A stretch of 64,000 nt of DNA from positions 4,442,001 through 4,506,000 of the forward strand of contig NC_087119.1 in the NCBI RefSeq assembly GCF_963855985.1. The letters run 5' to 3'. The position numbers and the translations under genes were made by a program. Shown one piece after another: positions 60,352 through 64,000 of this stretch. This stretch comes from Ostrinia nubilalis (Eukaryota; Arthropoda; Insecta; Lepidoptera; Crambidae). How positions within the stretch are numbered: the first letter of the stretch is position 1; the number at the start of each line of letters is the position of its first letter. The notes beneath the pieces are model-generated. The model saw only the letters and a list, made by a program, of their open reading frames with translations. It was not told the DNA's origin and ran no database searches.

Positions 60352-60890
60352 CATAAATCGTTGCATTATTGCAAGAAGGGCTTAGCCAGCGGGCTGTCGC
60401 ACGTCAGCTTCACATAAGCCAGTCCTGGGTTTCGAAAGTTTTAAGACGCTGTCAGGAGACTGGTGGCTTTACCCCGAGGCCAAGTTCTGAACAGCGCTGG
60501 TGCACATCGCAGAGGGATGACCGTTTTTTCACATCAACCTCTGTAAGAAATCGTCATTTAACTGGTATCGACGTCCAGCAAGAGCTCAGAAATGTTTGTT
60601 GGATAGCTGTTATCGAGTGGACAGTTCTTCTTAGAGATAAGCAATAGAATTTGACTCCAAAAAGACCTGCCACAGGCTCGAAACTGACGGCAGGTCACCG
60701 AGAAGCACGCTTTCAATTAGCTCGCACTTATTTTGATGGGAAGGCGAGTAATAGAGGCGAGTTTTGTTCTCCGATGAATGCAGACTGTGTTTGCGGTGCA
60801 GCAGTCGAAGAGGTCGGGTCTATAGGCGGCCTGGGGAGCAATTTGTGCAGTGCTGGTTCGCTGAAACAGTGGCTAATGGGGGTGGCTTGC
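60352..60890 (+). pseudogene. Tc1-like transposase N-terminal half (left arm)
   Basis: EGLSQRAVARQLHISQSWVS and KVLRRCQETGGFTPRPSS form the first DNA-binding HTH. RNRHLTGIDVQQELRNV and the TPKRPATGSKLTAGHREARF linker follow a stop (about 60646). Shifted frames then give FSDECRLCL, the region of the first DDE aspartate, and RGRVYRRPGE before homology ends at the inversion point near 60890. Stops and shifts inactivate it. Confidence 0.85.
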
Positions 60891-60893
60891 TCG

Positions 60894-61300
60894 ACTTTCC
60901 ATCGAGATGTGTACGAGCAAATTGAAAGCGTGCTTGTCGGTGAACTGCCGTTAGTTTTGAGCCTGTGGCAGGCCTTTTTGGAATCAAATTCGATTGCTTA
61001 TGTCTTAGACGAACTGTACACTCGCTAACAGCTATCCTACGAACATTTTTGAGCTCTTGCTGGACTTCGATACCAGTCAAATATCGATTTCATAGAGAGG
61101 TTTACATGAAAAAACGGTCATCCCTCTGCGATGTGCACCGGCGCTGTTCGGAACTTGGTCTGGGGATAAAGCCACCAGTCTCCCGAAAGCGTCTTAAAAC
61201 TTTCGAAACCCAGGACTGGCTTATGTGGAGCTGACGTGCGACAGCCCGCTGGTTGAGCCCTTCTTGCAATATTGCAACGATTTGTGCTGCTTCTGAAGGT
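60894..61300 (-). pseudogene. Tc1-like transposase N-terminal part (right arm)
   Basis: The minus strand repeats the same protein start: GIEVQQELKNVRRIAVSECT, SNLIPKRPATGSKLTAVHRQ and ARFQFARTHLDG. The HTH-encoding bases lie further right in broken frame (around 61300-61130). It ends at the inversion junction before any catalytic residue. Confidence 0.8.
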
Positions 61301-61708
61301 GTAGAATCCCAGGTAAAGTGTCAAAAGAAGCGGAGATATGTATGGATCAACGTGTGAAAGCAAAAATCCGAAAACACGTGCTTTTATAAGGAGTGAATAG
61401 GCCGCAACTCGCGACGTATCAAACAGTTGATACATGTCTTTTTCCTTACTTCTTCACATCAACCGCGATATCTCTTTAAATACTCGTGTGATTTAAATGA
61501 ATTTGGTATCAATTTAAAGTTAAAAGTTTGATCTTTAAAATGGTGCCACTTGTTTTGTTACTAACAAATTCGTTAGTACACAAGATCGCGTGGAAACCAC
61601 TTCATGTATGTGATTCCATACTTTTGCTCGCAAGTGTATTTATAATTTTAAGAACTTAAGCGTAAGTTCCATTAAAAAAACGGTATACTTATTTACGTGA
61701 GGAATGAT

Positions 61709-64000
61709 TTGTAGATGTACCTACTGCACGTAATAATTTATTTAGTTACTCATTTGTGATGTCTCATGTATGATTATAATATAACAAAAATATACCTAAA
61801 GTAACACAGAAAGAATAATATAGGGCTGATATAGATTTTCGGGCGAATTGTCCGGTAATGTTCTCATCTCATTTATCCTCAACGGTACTACGCCCGATTG
61901 CGCTTCAGTAAACTTCGCATAATAGATAATTATTCTACAGGTATATTAACATTATTACATCGGTTTTATATATTTCTTGTACACATAATATGGAGAAAAG
62001 TATACGAACAAGAAGGCTGTACTCGTACTCTTAAGACATTAAAATATTTTTAAAAGCTTTTTTATTTTTTCATGATCATTATCGCTGCCTTGGATATTAT
62101 CTCCGTTATAAGCAGCTCTTTATAATTTTCTTGACTTTACGTTTTTGTTCAAGCCCTAAATCTTCAAGCCTTTGTTGCGATCGATTCTGATAAATGAGAA
62201 GACAACTTGTAACTTAGAAGTTTTAAGTGTATGAGGCGAATAGTTAAACACGTGCATTAAGATATTGACAGCTTTCTGCTTTCAATCACATTTGATCTCC
62301 ATGAGCGGCAAGGCTGCTCTTTGTCAACTAATTTCTACCACGTTGTACTTGGCTAGCTATTTTGCGAGTTTTCAACATACATAAGCACATGTATTGTGAT
62401 TTTATTTTTTCATCCGTCTTTCACATGTTTTTTCGTGATGCTTTCCAACTTCCATAGCTCAAATACTATAAACCAAGGTAAAGATTAAATGAAACCAGGT
62501 TCACCCGCAATGTATACGGAATTAAATTAATTTACAGCGACGACTTAAAATCAATGAAGACCTCTATCGGCCTTCATACACTCTCGGTTTAACTTGTACT
62601 CCACATTATGGTTCCAAAGCGTCCCATCAGATTGAACAAATCCTCCTGTCTGCGTAATCATTTTTTCTTTTTGCCACTACCAGTTGCAGCACGGGTGATT
62701 TTGCTTTTCTGTGACTTTTTTCGAGGCTAAGTGTTTTTCTTGTTTTAACCCTTTTTTCAAGTGTTTTCGTCTTTTATAGTAATGTGCAATTTTCTTCTGT
62801 ACATTCCATTTCGCTTTCTCTAAACGTCTTTTTCTTATGATTTAAGTATAGCGTATTATTATAGTAGGTACTTACGAGTGAACACTATCCATGATATTCC
62901 TCTGTATTAAATATTTTTATCTGTCGTTTGTGTTAATGACTCCTCCTTTCGAGGCAAGGTGTTCTTCTAATACATTTTTCCTTCTCTCTTGTGAATTCTA
63001 TCGATATCTTGCATAATGGTGTAGAAGTTACCTATTAGCTATTGTGGCATTTGAAAAGAAATACAAAGGGACATCTTAATTTTTAAATGAAGATTATTGA
63101 AGAAGCATGAAGATTTTCAGTTAAATTGATATGATATAGGTACCTTGATAAAGGGGAATTGTTTATAAACTATAACTCAAATCATAAATCTATACACGTC
63201 GTGAGCGTCTATAAATAAGTTTTATCATTCATTCGCCCCTTTCTGTTACTTTAGTTTAAGCTTAATCGTAGATGGCTCGGTTTATGTCTGACCTTTAGAG
63301 ATCTCCGAAGTATTAGAGCTTGAATTTTCTGGTAATTTTAAGTAGTAGCCTCGATGAATTGCTCGATTGTCATTCCTTAACTTGTGGAGTGGGCTAACGT
63401 TTGTTTATATTCAACAAAATAAAATAAAAATAAAAATAATTTCTCAAAAACAAGCTCTTTTCTGCCTGATAAGTTCAATTTCAGTATGGCAGAAATAATT
63501 TATGAATAATTAAACCCTTATTAACAAATGTTTAATGTATGTGTGTCAAAACACTATTATGGAGATGAAACACTCTACCATTTTAATAAAAAACAAATTT
63601 TACAAATGATGGTAATTAAACTGTAATTGCAGATGTTAACTAATGAACACCAAATCAAAATAAGAGTTTTTGAAACAATAACTAAGCGTATATTCGTAAT
63701 ATTATACGTAAAAAAATCATCAAGTTTCGAGTTGACAAAGACGGAATATGTGGCCACTGAATACAACGACAAAGCATTGTATTTCGAATCCTGCACGGAT
63801 GAGCGCAATTCGTGTACAATATCCTGAAACCGCTGTATATTTTGTAAAGTCCGTGCATTTTCCAACGAGCGTGAGTGGCCAAAAAAATCGCCTTTTTAAT
63901 TCACGCATCGTTCAACAAAATCTTTTACAATTACCACAGTAAATACACCACGTGTAAATATACGCTTCCCACAAAGGTGTAATTTTACCTGAGATTTACA
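61709..64000. other. Intron 6, right part, nothing recognised
   Basis: AT-rich. (AAAAT)n-like sequence at 63415-63440. Overlapping short frames at 63575-63942 occur on both strands, none with a recognisable product or convincing splice sites. The next exon of the AIP3 gene must lie beyond the window. Confidence 0.4.

Larger units (their letters stand above)
60002..61636. mobile_element. Head-to-head duplicated Tc1-like half-transposon
   Basis: TA-flanked ends (CACTCGCGAGCAAAAGTATG and the complement of CATACTTTTGCTCGCAAGTG) are followed inward by arms of about 740 bases. Both arms include the beginning of the same transposase gene in opposite orientation, with a short unique centre (about 60750-60893). 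It has Tc1 ends on both sides but two copies of the 5' half and no 3' half of the gene. Both coding copies are broken. Confidence 0.88.
59565..61708. mobile_element. Long-arm MITE split by a Tc1-like insertion
   Basis: The left arm (59565-59748, from ATCATTCCTCACGTAAATAA through GGTATGGGATTGGCACGGG to CATTTATTTCTGTAA) is mirrored by 59881-60001 plus 61637-61708. The mirrored arm is interrupted at a TA by the 60002-61636 element. Without the insertion the MITE would be about 510 bases with arms near 185. Its own target duplication is unclear. Confidence 0.85.

Noticed and set aside
63575..63942. Cluster of overlapping ORFs on both strands
   Set aside because: All short, mutually overlapping, AT-rich, and without motif or splice support.
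1..64000. CRISPR arrays, bacterial operons, riboswitches, rRNA
   Set aside because: Nothing of the kind is present. Tandem repeats here lack regular unique spacers, and the DNA is clearly eukaryotic.

Overview
The window is animal nuclear DNA and looks lepidopteran, probably a noctuid-like moth. It is AT-rich and about 95% non-coding. It carries GT-AG introns, many TA-flanked inverted-repeat transposons, RTE-type LINE tails, a tRNA-derived SINE, and repeat families that I recognise from moth genomes. The species call rests on those repeats and is inference. I see no bacterial operons and no CRISPR arrays.

One host gene is convincing. Six exons on the + strand (6050-6143, 39169-39204, 43262-43401, 44672-44776, 47567-47735, 54841-55039) join in perfect phase into an open frame of 743 nt (247 codons plus 2 nt). 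It starts at an ATG with an in-frame stop 9 bases upstream and continues past the right edge. The last exon encodes the start of an AIP3/Bud6-type domain. This identifies the insect CG32809/AGAP005037 coiled-coil protein family, the relatives of vertebrate SRCIN1 (p140Cap) and KIAA1217 (sickle tail), which act as cortical or synaptic actin scaffolds. Intron 1 is about 33 kb, and the second coding exon is a 36-nt microexon.

Almost everything else is mobile DNA.
- 1-5.6 kb: a LINE 3' tail and two old tandem repeats upstream of the gene.
- 5.6-6.1 kb: the likely promoter and first coding exon.
- Intron 1 (6.1-39.2 kb): a mariner deletion derivative; a Harbinger-like element with an RTE tail inside; a 5'-truncated retroelement split by a foldback element; a pogo-like transposase fragment; a nested MITE with a paralogous empty site elsewhere in the window; a hAT MITE with an 8-bp target duplication; three large foldback elements with related ends; a degraded LTR-retroelement gag region; and a 243-bp tandem array.
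- Introns 2-5: a tRNA-like cloverleaf held in a perfect 36-bp inverted repeat just upstream of exon 3, a Tc1-type MITE, a SINE, a decayed mariner-like transposase and RTE tails.
- 55-64 kb: intron 6, containing a head-to-head duplicated Tc1-like half-transposon inserted in the arm of another long-arm MITE.

The best candidates for something poorly described are three: the foldback family sharing TA plus GTCCAGT-like ends, one member of which keeps the same 66-codon frame open in both arms; the inverted-repeat tRNA-like element beside exon 3; and the palindromic Tc1 duplication.
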